Origin: Pontibacter ramchanderi
GTDB lineage: Bacteria; Bacteroidota; Bacteroidia; Cytophagales; Hymenobacteraceae
Direction of reading: 5' to 3'
Length of the DNA stretch: 64,000 bases
Assembly: GCF_002846395.1 (NCBI RefSeq)
Contig: NZ_PJMU01000001.1
Location: 1,116,001-1,180,000, forward strand
Positions 42,472 through 51,686 of the stretch are shown here, piece after piece. The stretch's first letter is position 1. Every line of letters starts with the position of its first letter. The translations under genes were made by a program, and so were the position numbers. The notes beneath the pieces are model-generated. The model was not told where the DNA came from, did no database searches, and saw only the letters and a program-made list of their open reading frames with translations.

Positions 42472-44070
42472 ATGAAGAAAAACCCTATTCGCGTTTTAGC
42501 GCTGGCGTTGATGCTCACGGGCAGTGTAGGCCACGTGGCCCTGGCACAGCAGCCACAGCAACAGCAGCAAACACAAAAGCAGCAGGACCCGGTTATCCAG
42601 AACATCATCAAGATGGCCACCGAAAACTCTCAGCTCGAGAAACTGGGCCACGAACTGATGGATGGCATCGGACCAAGACTGGTAGGCACGCCACAAATGC
42701 AGCAGGCCGCTGACTGGGCTGTGAACAAGTACAAAGGCTGGGGCATTGACGCCCGCGTTCAGAACTACGGCGAGTGGCGCGGCTGGGAGCGCGGCGTGAC
42801 GCACATCGACATGGTGCACCCACGCGTGAAATCAATTGAAGGCATGCAACTGGCCTGGAGCCCGGCCACTTCAGCTAAAGGCGTTACCGCCGAGGTGATT
42901 GCCATGCCTGAATTTGCTGACTCTGTTGCTTTCCAGCGCTGGTTGCCAAGCGTGAAAGGCAAAATGGTGATGGTGTCGATGCCGCAGGCAAGTGGCCGTC
43001 CGGAGTACAACTGGAAAGAGTTTGCCACGCCGGAGTCATTCGAAAAAATGAAGAAGGAGCGCGATGCCGCTTCCGCCGCCTGGACAAAGCGTATTTCCGC
43101 CACAGGTAAAAACGCCCGCACTCTGCCAGTAGCACTCGAGAATGCCGGAGCTGCCGGTATCGTGATGTCGAACTGGTCGCAGGGTTTTGGCGTAAACAAG
43201 ATCTTCAGTGCCTATACCAAGAAAATCCCTACCGTTGATATCGCACTGGAAGATTACGGCATGCTGTACCGCCTGGCCGAGAATGGCAGCAAGCCGCGCA
43301 TTAAAGTAGTGGCCGAGTCGAAGCACGCCAAGAAGCCGGTTCCTACTTTCAACACCATCGCCGAGATCAAAGGCTCTGAGAAACCGGATGAGTACGTGAT
43401 CCTTTCTGCACACTTCGACTCTTGGGACGGTGGCACAGGTGCTACGGACAACGGTACCGGCACGATCCTGATGATGGAAGTAATGCGCATCCTCAAGCAG
43501 GTATACCCGAACCCGAAGCGTACCATTCTGGTAGGCCACTGGGGTAGCGAAGAGCAGGGCCTGAACGGTTCGCGCGCTTTCGTGGAGGACAACCCCGAGA
43601 TCGTGAAAAAGACGCAGGCTGTCTTCAACCAGGACAACGGCACCGGTCGTGTGGCCAACATTTCAGGCCAGGGCTTCCTGAACTCCTACGACTACATGGG
43701 CCGCTGGCTGAACGCCGTGCCGCGTGAGATCACCAAAGACATCCAGACCTCATACCCTGGTTTCCCGGGCGGCGGCGGTTCTGACCATGCCTCTTTCATT
43801 CCGCACAACATCCCGGCCTTTATGCTGAGCTCCCTGAGCTGGTCTTACGGCAACTATACCTGGCACACCAACCGCGACACCTACGACAAGATCGTGTTCG
43901 ACGATGTGCGCAGTAACGTGATCCTGACGGCTATACTGGCGTATATGGCCAGCGAAGAGCCGGAACTGGTATCGCGTGAGCGTAGTGTGATGCCGATGAA
44001 CCCACGCACTGGCGAGCAGATGACCTGGCCAGAGGCAAGACCTGCCACCCGCAAAGGTGGCCTGGACTAA
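42472..44070 (+). CDS. Secreted M28-family metallopeptidase (carboxypeptidase Q-like)
   Basis: 532 residues. Signal peptide followed by a Gln-rich linker (about 26-40), a helical cap, an inserted PA-like domain (about 130-260), then the M28 catalytic domain. Two-zinc ligands are visible in order: SAHFDSWD (His), GATDNGTG (bridging Asp), SEEQGLNGS (catalytic Glu and Glu ligand), NQDNGTGR (Asp) and YTWHTNRDT (His). This is complete, so it should be an active aminopeptidase or carboxypeptidase in the periplasm. The Gly-rich GFPGGGGSDHA loop is typical. Single gene with its own terminator. Confidence 0.93.
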   Translation: MKKNPIRVLALALMLTGSVGHVALAQQPQQQQQTQKQQDPVIQNIIKMATENSQLEKLGHELMDGIGPRLVGTPQMQQAADWAVNKYKGWGIDARVQNYGEWRGWERGVTHIDMVHPRVKSIEGMQLAWSPATSAKGVTAEVIAMPEFADSVAFQRWLPSVKGKMVMVSMPQASGRPEYNWKEFATPESFEKMKKERDAASAAWTKRISATGKNARTLPVALENAGAAGIVMSNWSQGFGVNKIFSAYTKKIPTVDIALEDYGMLYRLAENGSKPRIKVVAESKHAKKPVPTFNTIAEIKGSEKPDEYVILSAHFDSWDGGTGATDNGTGTILMMEVMRILKQVYPNPKRTILVGHWGSEEQGLNGSRAFVEDNPEIVKKTQAVFNQDNGTGRVANISGQGFLNSYDYMGRWLNAVPREITKDIQTSYPGFPGGGGSDHASFIPHNIPAFMLSSLSWSYGNYTWHTNRDTYDKIVFDDVRSNVILTAILAYMASEEPELVSRERSVMPMNPRTGEQMTWPEARPATRKGGLD

Positions 44071-44109
44071 TCAGCTACAGCACCGGTTCTATACCTGATA
44101 TCTTAAGCG

Positions 44110-44151
44110 ACACAGCCGCTGCGGACTACCTGCAGCGGCTGTGTTGTTTTT
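44110..44151 (+). terminator. Strong hairpin terminator of the M28 peptidase gene
   Basis: ACACAGCCGCTGC (44110-44122), loop GGACTACCT, GCAGCGGCTGTGT (44132-44144), then TGTTTTT. Confidence 0.9.
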
Positions 44152-44288
44152 GGCCTTATCTGTTTTCCTTCTTAATCTTGTAACAAGGGCATTCACAGGC
44201 TTTTGCGAACCGCGCCGTATACATACCAGGCGGGGTAAAAAAACCCGGATAACATGCTGCCCGCTATACCTGAAACAAGAACACGCAC

Positions 44289-45425
44289 ATGATCGGAAAA
44301 TCGACCTACAAGGCCGCCCGCGAAGTAGCCCATATCGTGGAGGACCATTTTTCCAGGCAGATCGACGCTGCCAAGGCTCAGAACAGCACTCACCTGGCAA
44401 CCGCTCCACCGGCCCGCATCATCGAGACTATGATCGACGCGGCCTTCTGGGCAAGTCTGCGGCGGGAAGAGGGACAGTCACCCAAGATATCGCTTGCTTT
44501 TTTACAGCCAGAACAGTCGGAACAGCCGCTGCTGTTTGAACACCGCCTCACCCTGTCCCCTGCCGTGCTCACCAAGATCGGGCCTGGCGTGGAGCGGCCG
44601 GGCATTCACCTGGGCGTGTGGTACGAAGGCGACTACCTGCACATCTGGGGCATGACGCGCAGCATACCTGACTTTTGCTTTGTGCTCGATGTGTCGGAGC
44701 CCGGCTTGCTGGTGGTCAAGCACCGCCGGCAGGAAGGTTTCGGCAAATTTGTAAACGTGGCCGTGCTCACTGGCGATCAGGTGAAGATCGTGGACGAGCA
44801 GAGCGCCCACATGCCCGACTGCCCCGATCTGCTGTACTCCCTGCTGGACTTTAGCTCAGTCAGCGTGTGGAACAAGTCGCTGAATGTGCTGGTGCAGCTG
44901 TCCGTATCGATGCGCTCCCACGGAAAAGGCGGTATTCTGTTGGTTGTGCCGGCTGGCTCTGAGGCGTGGCGTCCGTCGATCCGGCACCCGATGCGGTATG
45001 CGGTGGGCCCCTCCTACGACGAGCTGACAAAGCTGATGCGTCGCAAAGAAGACAATGACCCGCACTGGCAGGACGAGATAAAACGGGCGATCGATGCCAT
45101 AGCCGGTTTCACGGCCGTGGACGGCGCCACCATTATCAGCGACAGGTATGAGCTTTACGGTTTTGGGGCCAAGATCACCCGCAAAGTGGGCAGCACACCG
45201 GTGGATAAACTGATCATGACAGAGCCAGTGGTGGGCGGTGAGGCCATCATAGACCAGCCAGCCCTGAGTGGCGGCACCCGGCATTTGTCGGCAGCCCAGT
45301 TTGTGCACGACCAGCGTGACGCCATTGCACTGGTTGCCTCGCAGGACGGCCGTTTTACGATCTTCAGCTGGTCTAACTGCGAAAATATGGTGCAGGCCAA
45401 TCGCATCGACTCCCTGCTGCTTTAG
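44289..45425 (+). CDS. DisA-like (DACNV-type) nucleotide-sensor domain protein
   Basis: 378 residues, cytoplasmic. The C-terminal 100 residues resemble the diadenylate-cyclase/DisA_N fold: VDGATII (Asp278-Gly-Ala, then strands), DRYELYGFGAKI, and GGTRHLSAAQFVHDQRDAIA. In true cyclases the second motif is GTRHR; here it is Arg331-His332-Leu333, so cyclase activity is doubtful. The domain probably senses a nucleotide, as proposed for the DACNV group. The N-terminal 270 residues have no family I recognise. No effector gene of a nucleotide-based conflict system lies beside it. Followed by convergent DUF1501. Confidence 0.7.
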   Translation: MIGKSTYKAAREVAHIVEDHFSRQIDAAKAQNSTHLATAPPARIIETMIDAAFWASLRREEGQSPKISLAFLQPEQSEQPLLFEHRLTLSPAVLTKIGPGVERPGIHLGVWYEGDYLHIWGMTRSIPDFCFVLDVSEPGLLVVKHRRQEGFGKFVNVAVLTGDQVKIVDEQSAHMPDCPDLLYSLLDFSSVSVWNKSLNVLVQLSVSMRSHGKGGILLVVPAGSEAWRPSIRHPMRYAVGPSYDELTKLMRRKEDNDPHWQDEIKRAIDAIAGFTAVDGATIISDRYELYGFGAKITRKVGSTPVDKLIMTEPVVGGEAIIDQPALSGGTRHLSAAQFVHDQRDAIALVASQDGRFTIFSWSNCENMVQANRIDSLLL

Positions 45426-45484
45426 GTGGCAGTCTTGTGTGTGGTGAACTGTACTATTTATCGCTCGACGACACCGAATTGAAA

Positions 45485-45568
45485 GCAAGATCGAGAATCA
45501 GCAATGAGACTATCCTTAAGATCGCCATACAATACAAAAGATCTTGCTGCTCAGGTATAAGTACCTGA
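45485..45568. terminator. Hairpin pair between convergent genes
   Basis: GCAAGATC (45485-45492) can pair with GATCTTGC (45540-45547), and TCAGGTA (45551-45557) with TACCTGA (45562-45568). The second hairpin includes a GGTATA word. No long T run, so termination strength is uncertain. Confidence 0.35.
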
Positions 45569-45586
45569 ATCCGTTATACTCATAGC

Positions 45587-46792
45587 TTACAAAAGTCCAG
45601 TCAGCAATTGGGTCTTCCCACTGATTATACTTGTCGCGTTTCCATCCAGCCAATTATTGAGCAAGGTCGCGTAGATGTTCCGGAAGTCGATGCTATACCT
45701 TAGGTCGCCCTGGTCGAGGTCCTGCAGGTTAGGGGCCTCGTTGTAGATGCCTGCCTGCTTTAGTTTTCCGCCGATCAGAAAGAGGTTATTGGCCGTGCCG
45801 TGGTCGGTGCCGTTGCTGGCGTTCTGGGCCACGCGCCGGCCGAACTCCGAAAACACCATGATCACGGTATTGTCGAACTCCTGTTGCTGCTTCAGGTCAT
45901 CCACAAAGCTGTACAAACCCTCCGAGAGCTCCCGCAAGAGGCTCGCCTGCTGGCCCGCCTGCCGCACATGCGTGTCAAAACCGGTGAGGGAGGCATAATA
46001 CACCCGCGACTCCACACCGGAGGCAATCAACTCGGCAATGGTTTTCAGGTGGCGGGCAAACTCACCGTTCGGGTAGTCTTTTTTGCTACGGTATACCTTG
46101 GTTTTCTCCTGTAGGTACCCCGCCGATTGCTGTGTCTCGATCAGGGTTTTGTAAAGGTAGTCGACCTGGTGGTGTGCGTGCTCTTCTGCATGCGCCTGCG
46201 CTGCCTGCTTCAGGAACTGGTCGTTCGTGGCTTGAAAGAAGCGTTTCACATCCTGCACGGCTATACCTGTGTATTGCGCTCCTTTCAGCGCCAGGCTGAG
46301 CGTATCGTCCACTTCGATGGCCGCATGGTTGGCCGCGGGTAAGCTGTCGAGGTAGCGGCCGAGCCAGCCGGTGCTCAGGTACTCGTCGGAGGCGCTGGCC
46401 GAGTGCCAGATGTCCATGGAGCGGAAGTGCGAGCGGTCCGGATTGGGGTAGCCGACACTGTTCAGCACCGACACGTAGCCCTGGTCGTAAAGCAGCCGCA
46501 TCTTTTCCATCGCCGGGTTCAGCCCAAGCCCTTTTTCCAGCGTGAGCACCTCACGGGAAGGTATAGCCAGCGTGGGACGCGCCTTGTAATACAGGTCGTT
46601 CTGGTAGGGCACCACCGTGTTCAGGCCGTCGTTGCCGCCACTGAGTTGCACCACTACCAGCCGTTTGCCGTTGGAACTGGCCAGCAGCGGCAGTCCGCTC
46701 CGGTCCAGGCCGTGCAGAAAATTAGGGACCAGCAGCATACCCGAGGCCAGTGCCGACATTTTGATGAATTCTCTTCTGGAATTAGTAGCCAT
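45587..46792 (-). CDS. DUF1501 family protein, Tat-exported
   Basis: About 401 residues from the ATG at 46790-46792 (MATNSRREFIKMSALASGM), a twin-arginine signal; an ATG 9 bp upstream is possible. The sulfatase-like fold is seen in VVVQLSGGNDGLNTVVPY, DRSHFRSMDIWHSA, LTGFDTHVRQAGQQ and VFSEFGRRVAQNASNGTDHG, which carries metal-ligand type Asp and His residues. DUF1501 proteins lie in the alkaline phosphatase superfamily, occur beside DUF1800 genes and have no proven substrate. It is 24 bp after the DUF1800 gene. Confidence 0.9.
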   Translation of the reverse strand: MATNSRREFIKMSALASGMLLVPNFLHGLDRSGLPLLASSNGKRLVVVQLSGGNDGLNTVVPYQNDLYYKARPTLAIPSREVLTLEKGLGLNPAMEKMRLLYDQGYVSVLNSVGYPNPDRSHFRSMDIWHSASASDEYLSTGWLGRYLDSLPAANHAAIEVDDTLSLALKGAQYTGIAVQDVKRFFQATNDQFLKQAAQAHAEEHAHHQVDYLYKTLIETQQSAGYLQEKTKVYRSKKDYPNGEFARHLKTIAELIASGVESRVYYASLTGFDTHVRQAGQQASLLRELSEGLYSFVDDLKQQQEFDNTVIMVFSEFGRRVAQNASNGTDHGTANNLFLIGGKLKQAGIYNEAPNLQDLDQGDLRYSIDFRNIYATLLNNWLDGNATSIISGKTQLLTGLL

Positions 46793-46816
46793 AGCGCGCA
46801 TATGAGCGGTGGAAAA

Positions 46817-48229
46817 CTAGCATAACTGGTACTCAGGTAAAGAAAGCAGCCGCAGCGTGAGCAGCGTGACTTTGTCATCGTGCGTGGCTCCCGCAGGGAT
46901 GTGCTGCGTGAGCAGGGCTGCGGTTTCTGGTTGCAGTGGCACCTGCAGCAGCTTCTGGCTCAACTTTTCGATCAGTTCCCGGTCCTTCACGTTTTGCAGT
47001 TGCTGGTGCAGCCCGCTCAGGCTGGCTTTGGCGCGGACAGTCCGTAGGCCATCCTGCCGGCGCTTTCGCGGGGCGGTTGGTTCGGTATCGTCGTCGGGTT
47101 TCAGGTTCACCTCCAGTGCCGCATCCTGCAACAGCGCCGGCCCGATGCGCAGCCGGAAAGCGAGCGTGGAGCTGTCGATCCAGTTACGGCCACCGGCCCA
47201 GCCGCTCACATTCGTGGGCCTGAACAGTTCCTGCCCCAGCGCCCGCTGCAACACCAGCGGACTGCGGCTATCGGTATAGCGCACATCAAACTGTCGCTGC
47301 AAACCTGCCAGCAGCTCGATCGGTGATTTTATTTTGCTCCCGACCACATCCGTTCCGTAAAACCATTTCGCCGTGAAGATCTTCTCCAGCAGCTTGGGGA
47401 TGTCGTAGCCTGTTTCGTAAAAGTAGCTGCTCAGGGCTTTGATACGCTCCGGGTTGGGCACTTCGCTTACAAAAAAGGCATAGAGCTTTGAGGTCAGGAA
47501 TTCGGCTGTGCGCGGGTTCTCCACAATCATTTGCAGGATCTCCTCCCCGTTGAAATTTCCCCGCTTCCCCATAAAGGTTTTCTGGCCCCGGTCGTGCTGC
47601 CTTGCGCGGAACACGAACTCCCCTTGCGGGTTGTAAGACCAGCCGGTAAAGGCGCGGGCGGCTTCTTTGATATCCTGTTCGGTATAGTGCCCCCGGCCCA
47701 GCGTGAAGAGTTCGAGGAGCTCGCGGGCGAAGTTCTCGTTGGGGCGCTGTTTGCGGTTTTGCTGGTTGTTGAGGAACTGCAGCATGCCGGGGTCTTTGGA
47801 AATAGCCAGCAGCAGGTCAGGGAATTTGCCCAGCGCGTGCTGGCGCAGGGTGTTGTGCTGCAGCAGCGCAAAGCGGGGCTCCCGCAGGCGGCAGGCGAAG
47901 TGCCCATGCCAGAAGAGAGTCATTTTCTCCCGCAGTTGTGCCTGGGAAGTGGCCATCTGGGTGAGCCAGGCGTTGTTGAGCAGCACAAAGCCCTGTTGCC
48001 GTTCCCGCTGCCGCTTTTGGCGCATGTCGGCATTCTGGGCATCGGCCTGTCCCGTCGTTTCTGTATGCGGGAGTGCCACCTGCAAAGGTGCTGCCTGGCC
48101 CGATGATTTGAACAGTTCGCGAACGGCAGATTTAATACCGGACCTTGCCTGATCATTCCTGAAAGGTATACCAAAGCCAGCCCGCCAGTAGAGGTGCTGT
48201 AGCTTTTGTTCGCGTGCCAAAGTTTTCAT
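46817..48229 (-). CDS. DUF1800 family protein
   Basis: About 470 residues from the ATG at 48227-48229 (MKTLAREQKLQHLYWRAGFG); the upstream ATG at 48265 adds 12 residues that look like leader sequence. The typical DUF1800 motifs are clear: LFWHGHFAC, ENFARELLELFTLGRGHYTEQD, AARAFTGWSYNP, GKRGNFNGEEILQMIVENP and YGTDVVGSKIKSPIELLAGL. No signal peptide in this start. Always found with DUF1501, as here. Function unknown; a cell-surface or polysaccharide role is a guess. Confidence 0.9.
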   Translation of the reverse strand: MKTLAREQKLQHLYWRAGFGIPFRNDQARSGIKSAVRELFKSSGQAAPLQVALPHTETTGQADAQNADMRQKRQRERQQGFVLLNNAWLTQMATSQAQLREKMTLFWHGHFACRLREPRFALLQHNTLRQHALGKFPDLLLAISKDPGMLQFLNNQQNRKQRPNENFARELLELFTLGRGHYTEQDIKEAARAFTGWSYNPQGEFVFRARQHDRGQKTFMGKRGNFNGEEILQMIVENPRTAEFLTSKLYAFFVSEVPNPERIKALSSYFYETGYDIPKLLEKIFTAKWFYGTDVVGSKIKSPIELLAGLQRQFDVRYTDSRSPLVLQRALGQELFRPTNVSGWAGGRNWIDSSTLAFRLRIGPALLQDAALEVNLKPDDDTEPTAPRKRRQDGLRTVRAKASLSGLHQQLQNVKDRELIEKLSQKLLQVPLQPETAALLTQHIPAGATHDDKVTLLTLRLLSLPEYQLC

Positions 48230-48276
48230 GCAGATGCCATTTAAACTTAGATGAAAAAGTATCATCGGAGTTTAAA

Positions 48277-48306
48277 TATACCTGAAAATATATACCGCCA
48301 GGTATA
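48277..48306. repeat. Three copies of the dispersed motif in 30 bp
   Basis: TATACC at 48277-48282, TATACC at 48291-48296 and GGTATA at 48301-48306 lie in the gap between the DUF1800 and HxlR genes. The latter two face each other, spaced by GCCA, so they can form a small hairpin. This is the densest cluster in the window. Confidence 0.75.
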
Positions 48307-48370
48307 GCATCTAATAAACTTATGCTCAACCGGTTCAGTCTGTCATGCTTCAAAGCCGGTTAGCCCGTCA

Positions 48371-48793
48371 CTAGCTCTTATGCGCATACCTTTCCCGCGC
48401 CTCCAGTATCTGGTCGATGTTGAGCTTGGCCCAGTCGGCGAGTTGCAACAATTGCAGCAGCAGCCCCTGCCCCAGCGGCGTGAGGCTATACTCTACACGT
48501 GGCGGAATTTCAGGGTATACGCTCCGGTTCACCAGACCATCTTCTTCCAGCGAGCGCAGTGTGACGGTGAGCATGCGCTGCGACACGCCGCTGATCTGAC
48601 TTTTTAGTTCGTTAAAGCGGAGCTTTTCCTGTTTCCCTAGTGTGAGGATGGTGTAGATGGACCATTTGTCTCCAAAACGGGCCAGGATGTCCTTGACCGG
48701 GCAGCATGACTCTACCTCTGCCTTACCACACAAAATTTTATCGATCTTTTTCTGGACCTCAAGTCGCTGATTCTCAACTATAGTTACTTCCAT
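48371..48793 (-). CDS. HxlR-family winged-helix transcriptional regulator
   Basis: 140 residues. The N-terminal CGKAEVESCCPVKDILARFG carries cysteines of the redox-sensing type found in HxlR proteins such as YodB and HypR. DNA-binding core: LRFNELKSQISGVSQRMLT and LEEDGLVNRSVYPEIPPRVEY, then a dimer helix. The gene is divergent from a nitroreductase gene (117-bp gap). The gap holds a palindrome and repeats that also touch its own start codon, so it probably represses itself and that operon until oxidised by quinones or electrophiles. Effector not proven. Confidence 0.92.
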   Translation of the reverse strand: MEVTIVENQRLEVQKKIDKILCGKAEVESCCPVKDILARFGDKWSIYTILTLGKQEKLRFNELKSQISGVSQRMLTVTLRSLEEDGLVNRSVYPEIPPRVEYSLTPLGQGLLLQLLQLADWAKLNIDQILEARERYAHKS

Positions 48794-48800
48794 GTTACTT
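48783..48800. promoter_or_regulatory. Direct GTTACTT repeats at the HxlR start codon
   Basis: GTTACTT at 48783-48789 and again at 48794-48800, flanking the CAT of the HxlR start. The half-sites match those in the divergent promoter and may allow self-repression. Confidence 0.4.
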
Positions 48801-48847
48801 GGTGCGGCTAAAGTGCCTGCTTGACCAGCACAAATTTAACAAATACC

Positions 48848-48885
48848 TTTGAGTTACCAAAAGTAACCTAGTTATGAAACGTTAC
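48848..48885 (+). promoter_or_regulatory. HxlR operator within nitroreductase promoter
   Basis: TTTG at 48848-48851 and TAGTTATG at 48869-48876 (one base off TAnnTTTG) form a promoter with a leader of about 28 nt. GTTAC-CAAAA-GTAAC at 48853-48867 is a palindrome lying between the two boxes, with a further GTTATGAAACGTTAC at 48871-48885. Binding of the divergent HxlR protein here would block RNA polymerase. Confidence 0.5.
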
Positions 48886-48909
48886 TGACTTTTTAACTGT
48901 TGTATAGAC

Positions 48910-49539
48910 ATGAATATCCTGGAAACCCTGAACTGGCGCTACGCCGCCAAACGCATGAACGGCCAGCGCGTGCCGTCTGATAAAATAGAACGTATTCTGG
49001 AGGCCATTCGCCTGGCGCCTTCCTCCATGGGACTGCAGCCTTATGCTGTGCTGCTGATCGAGGACGAGGAAATGAAGAAGCAGATCCGGGCGGTTGCCAA
49101 CAACCAGCCACAGATCGAAGAGAGCTCGCACCTGCTGGTATTTGCAGCCTGGGACAACATCACGCCTGACCATATCGAGGACTTTATCTCCCATACGGCT
49201 TCTGAGCGCAACATGCCGGTAGAGAACCTGGCTGCCTTTAAAAACACGCTGTTAGGTATAGCCGAGCACAACACGCAGGAGCAGAACTTTAACTGGGCAG
49301 CGCGCCAGGCCTACATCGCTTTTGGCGTAGGTCTAGTAGCCGCCGCTACCGAAAAAGTGGACGCCACCCCGATGGAAGGTTTTGATGCAGCCGCACTAGA
49401 CAAACTGCTCGGTCTGCCGGCAAAAGGCCTGCGCAGCGTGACGCTGATGCCACTCGGCTATCGCGATGCGGAAAACGACTGGCTTGTAAAACTTCCCAAA
49501 GTAAGACGTCAGAAAGAAAAATTCGTACTGGAAGCATAA
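48910..49539 (+). CDS. Nitroreductase family NAD(P)H-dependent oxidoreductase
   Basis: 209 residues, FMN-binding, NfsB-like. RYAAKRMNGQRVP (about 10-22) contacts FMN phosphate, then APSSMGLQPYAVLLI, ERNMPVENLAAFK, and GLPAKGLRSVTLMPLGYRD with the usual late FMN contact. Likely a quinone or nitro-compound reductase. First gene after the HxlR-type operator. The DsbA-like gene follows at 68 bp and the LLM oxidoreductase 146 bp after that; the three together look like an electrophile detoxification set. Confidence 0.92.
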   Translation: MNILETLNWRYAAKRMNGQRVPSDKIERILEAIRLAPSSMGLQPYAVLLIEDEEMKKQIRAVANNQPQIEESSHLLVFAAWDNITPDHIEDFISHTASERNMPVENLAAFKNTLLGIAEHNTQEQNFNWAARQAYIAFGVGLVAAATEKVDATPMEGFDAAALDKLLGLPAKGLRSVTLMPLGYRDAENDWLVKLPKVRRQKEKFVLEA

Positions 49540-49607
49540 GTTCCAAAGTAACAGGTATAGCCGGCAAAGCCTCCACCAGGTTGTTGCCGGCTTACGCATT
49601 TAAATAA

Positions 49608-50315
49608 ATGACCATGACAAAGCAGAAAATCAAAATAGACATCTTCTCCGACATCAACTGCCCGTGGTGCTACGTAGGTGAGCGACGCCTAAGCAAGGCC
49701 CTGCAAGAGGTAAGTGACAAGTATGAGGCGGAGATCAGCTTCAAAGCTTTTGAGCTGAACCCGAACATACCACAGGACGGCATGGGCCGACGCGACTACT
49801 TCAAGGGCAATTACGGTGAGCAGATCCTGGCGCAGATTCCGGCCATGGACGAGCGCATGACGGCAGCCGGTTCCGAAGAAGGCATCCAATTCAATTTCTC
49901 GGAGGAAATGACGGTGAACAACACCTTTAACGGCCATCGCCTGATCTGGCTGGCAGGCCAGTATGGCGTGCAACATGAGGTAGCCGGCGCGCTTTTTAAG
50001 GCTTATTTTACAGATAATCGCCCAATGAACGACACGGCTGTGCTGAAGGAAATAGGTATAGCACAGGGTATACCGGCCGAGCGACTGGAGAACTTTTTTG
50101 AAAGCGAAGAAGGCAAAAAGGAAATACGCGAGATGGAAGCGTTCGCGCAGTCCGCAGGTATAACCGGCGTGCCCGCGTTTGTGATCAACGACCAGTACCT
50201 GGTGAGTGGTGCCCAGCCCGCGGAGACTTTCCTGAACGTGTTCAAGCAAGTAGCTCCTGCTATTCAGAAACTTGATATAGAAGGCAACAGCTGCGAAATA
50301 GGCGGTGTTTGCTAA
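49608..50315 (+). CDS. DsbA-family thiol oxidoreductase (FrnE-like)
   Basis: 235 residues without signal peptide, so cytoplasmic. Thioredoxin fold with DINCPWCYVG: CxxC at Cys18-Pro-Trp-Cys21. A long helical insertion follows (about 85-175), then VPAFVINDQYLVSGAQPAETF near 185-206 with the cis-Pro. This is the FrnE-type layout, proposed to act as a cytoplasmic disulfide isomerase in oxidative stress. A Met two codons later is an alternative start. The C-terminal Cys pair (GNSCEIGGVC) is an extra feature. Confidence 0.9.
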   Translation: MTMTKQKIKIDIFSDINCPWCYVGERRLSKALQEVSDKYEAEISFKAFELNPNIPQDGMGRRDYFKGNYGEQILAQIPAMDERMTAAGSEEGIQFNFSEEMTVNNTFNGHRLIWLAGQYGVQHEVAGALFKAYFTDNRPMNDTAVLKEIGIAQGIPAERLENFFESEEGKKEIREMEAFAQSAGITGVPAFVINDQYLVSGAQPAETFLNVFKQVAPAIQKLDIEGNSCEIGGVC

Positions 50316-50461
50316 ACCTTGACAGGCACTAAGACAAACGAACTTTTAACAAAGGACAAAAGATTCTTTGAGGCTCAACGCAATTTCAAACGGCTGACGA
50401 CCTATTTCAGCGTGCTTCTGTAAAATCAAAAGGCTATTGTCCGGCATATTAACCAAAAACG

Positions 50462-51478
50462 ATGGCAGACAAAAAACTGAGCGATATAAAGCTTTCCGTA
50501 CTCGACCTGGTGCCGATCCGCACCGGCAAGAGCATCCATGACTCCTTTCAGCACAGTCTGGCCCTGGCCCGTCATGTGGAGGAGCTCGGGTACACCCGCT
50601 ACTGGCTGGCGGAGCACCACAACATGCCCGGCATCGCCAGCTCGGCCACTGTGGTGCTGATCGGTTACATTGCCGGTGGTACCTCCACACTGCGGGTAGG
50701 CTCGGGTGGCATTATGCTGCCTAACCATGCACCGCTGGTGGTGGCCGAGCAGTTCGGTACCCTCGAAAGCCTGTATCCCGGTCGCATTGACCTGGGTCTG
50801 GGCCGCGCTCCCGGCACCGACCAGGTGACGGCCTATGCCCTGCGCCGCGACCTGCAGGGCAATGTGGAGGACTTCCCAAACAACGTGGCGGAATTGCGCC
50901 AGTACCTGAGCAAAGAAAACAGTACAGCCAAGGTGCGTGCCATACCGGGCGAGGGCCTCGACATACCTGTCTGGATTCTGGGTTCGAGCACCTTTGGTGC
51001 GCAGCTGGCTGGCCTGATGGGCCTGCCCTATGCTTTTGCAAGTCACTTTGCCCCTGCTGCCCTGCATGCCGCACTCAAGGTATACCGCGACAGTTTCCAG
51101 CCGTCCGACCAGCTGCAGGAGCCTTACGCCATGGCCTGCGTGAACGTTGTGGCCGCCGACACCGATGCAGAAGCCAACAACCTGGCCACTTCGCTCTACC
51201 AGTCTTTCCTGAACGTGATACAAGGCAAGGCCTTGCCGATGCAGCCGCCCGTGGAGAGCATGAAAGACCGCTGGAGCCTGCAGGAAGAGTACGCCGTGAA
51301 GCAAATGCTGCGCTACAGTTTTGTGGGCAGCAAAAAATCGGTGCAGGAAGAGCTGCAGGCTTTTGTGGACGAGACGCAGGTAAACGAGCTGATGATCTCG
51401 ACCGGGATCTTTGACCCGCAGAAACGTCAGCACTCCTATACCTTGCTTTCGGAGATCGCGGCGATCCAACAGAAATAA
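50462..51478 (+). CDS. LLM class flavin-dependent oxidoreductase
   Basis: 338 residues of the luciferase-like monooxygenase family (F420 or FMN). TIM-barrel landmarks: [31 protein letters not shown] (substrate loop), [38 protein letters not shown], and [20 protein letters not shown]. Closest to the group annotated as LLM class FMN-dependent oxidoreductases of the MsnO8-like type. Oxidises an unknown small molecule. Probably under the HxlR switch through read-through; the 146-bp gap may hold its own promoter, so this is inference. Confidence 0.92.
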   Translation: MADKKLSDIKLSVLDLVPIRTGKSIHDSFQHSLALARHVEELGYTRYWLAEHHNMPGIASSATVVLIGYIAGGTSTLRVGSGGIMLPNHAPLVVAEQFGTLESLYPGRIDLGLGRAPGTDQVTAYALRRDLQGNVEDFPNNVAELRQYLSKENSTAKVRAIPGEGLDIPVWILGSSTFGAQLAGLMGLPYAFASHFAPAALHAALKVYRDSFQPSDQLQEPYAMACVNVVAADTDAEANNLATSLYQSFLNVIQGKALPMQPPVESMKDRWSLQEEYAVKQMLRYSFVGSKKSVQEELQAFVDETQVNELMISTGIFDPQKRQHSYTLLSEIAAIQQK

Positions 51479-51525
51479 GGTCACACGATAAACCCGGACT
51501 CCTATACCTAGTCCGATACCCCAAA

Positions 51526-51560
51526 ACAGACCCGCAGCTGGCTGCGGGTCTGTTTTTTTT
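51526..51560 (+). terminator. Strong hairpin terminator
   Basis: ACAGACCCGCAG (51526-51537), loop CTGG, CTGCGGGTCTGT (51542-51553), then eight T residues in total. It ends the nitroreductase-FrnE-LLM set. A double copy of the dispersed motif follows immediately at 51560-51571. Confidence 0.92.
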
Positions 51561-51686
51561 ATACCTATACCTGCCTGCTGGCAATGCTCACCCGTCAAAT
51601 ATTGCCACTCTCTTTCTTTTCCAAAACGATTGGATTTTGCCACGTACAACCTACGTACAGCGGTTCATATCAAACACAATCAACAC

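Noticed and set aside
46817..48265. DUF1800/DUF1501 pair as part of a novel system
   Set aside because: The pair is common across bacteria in this same order; nothing here is unusual.
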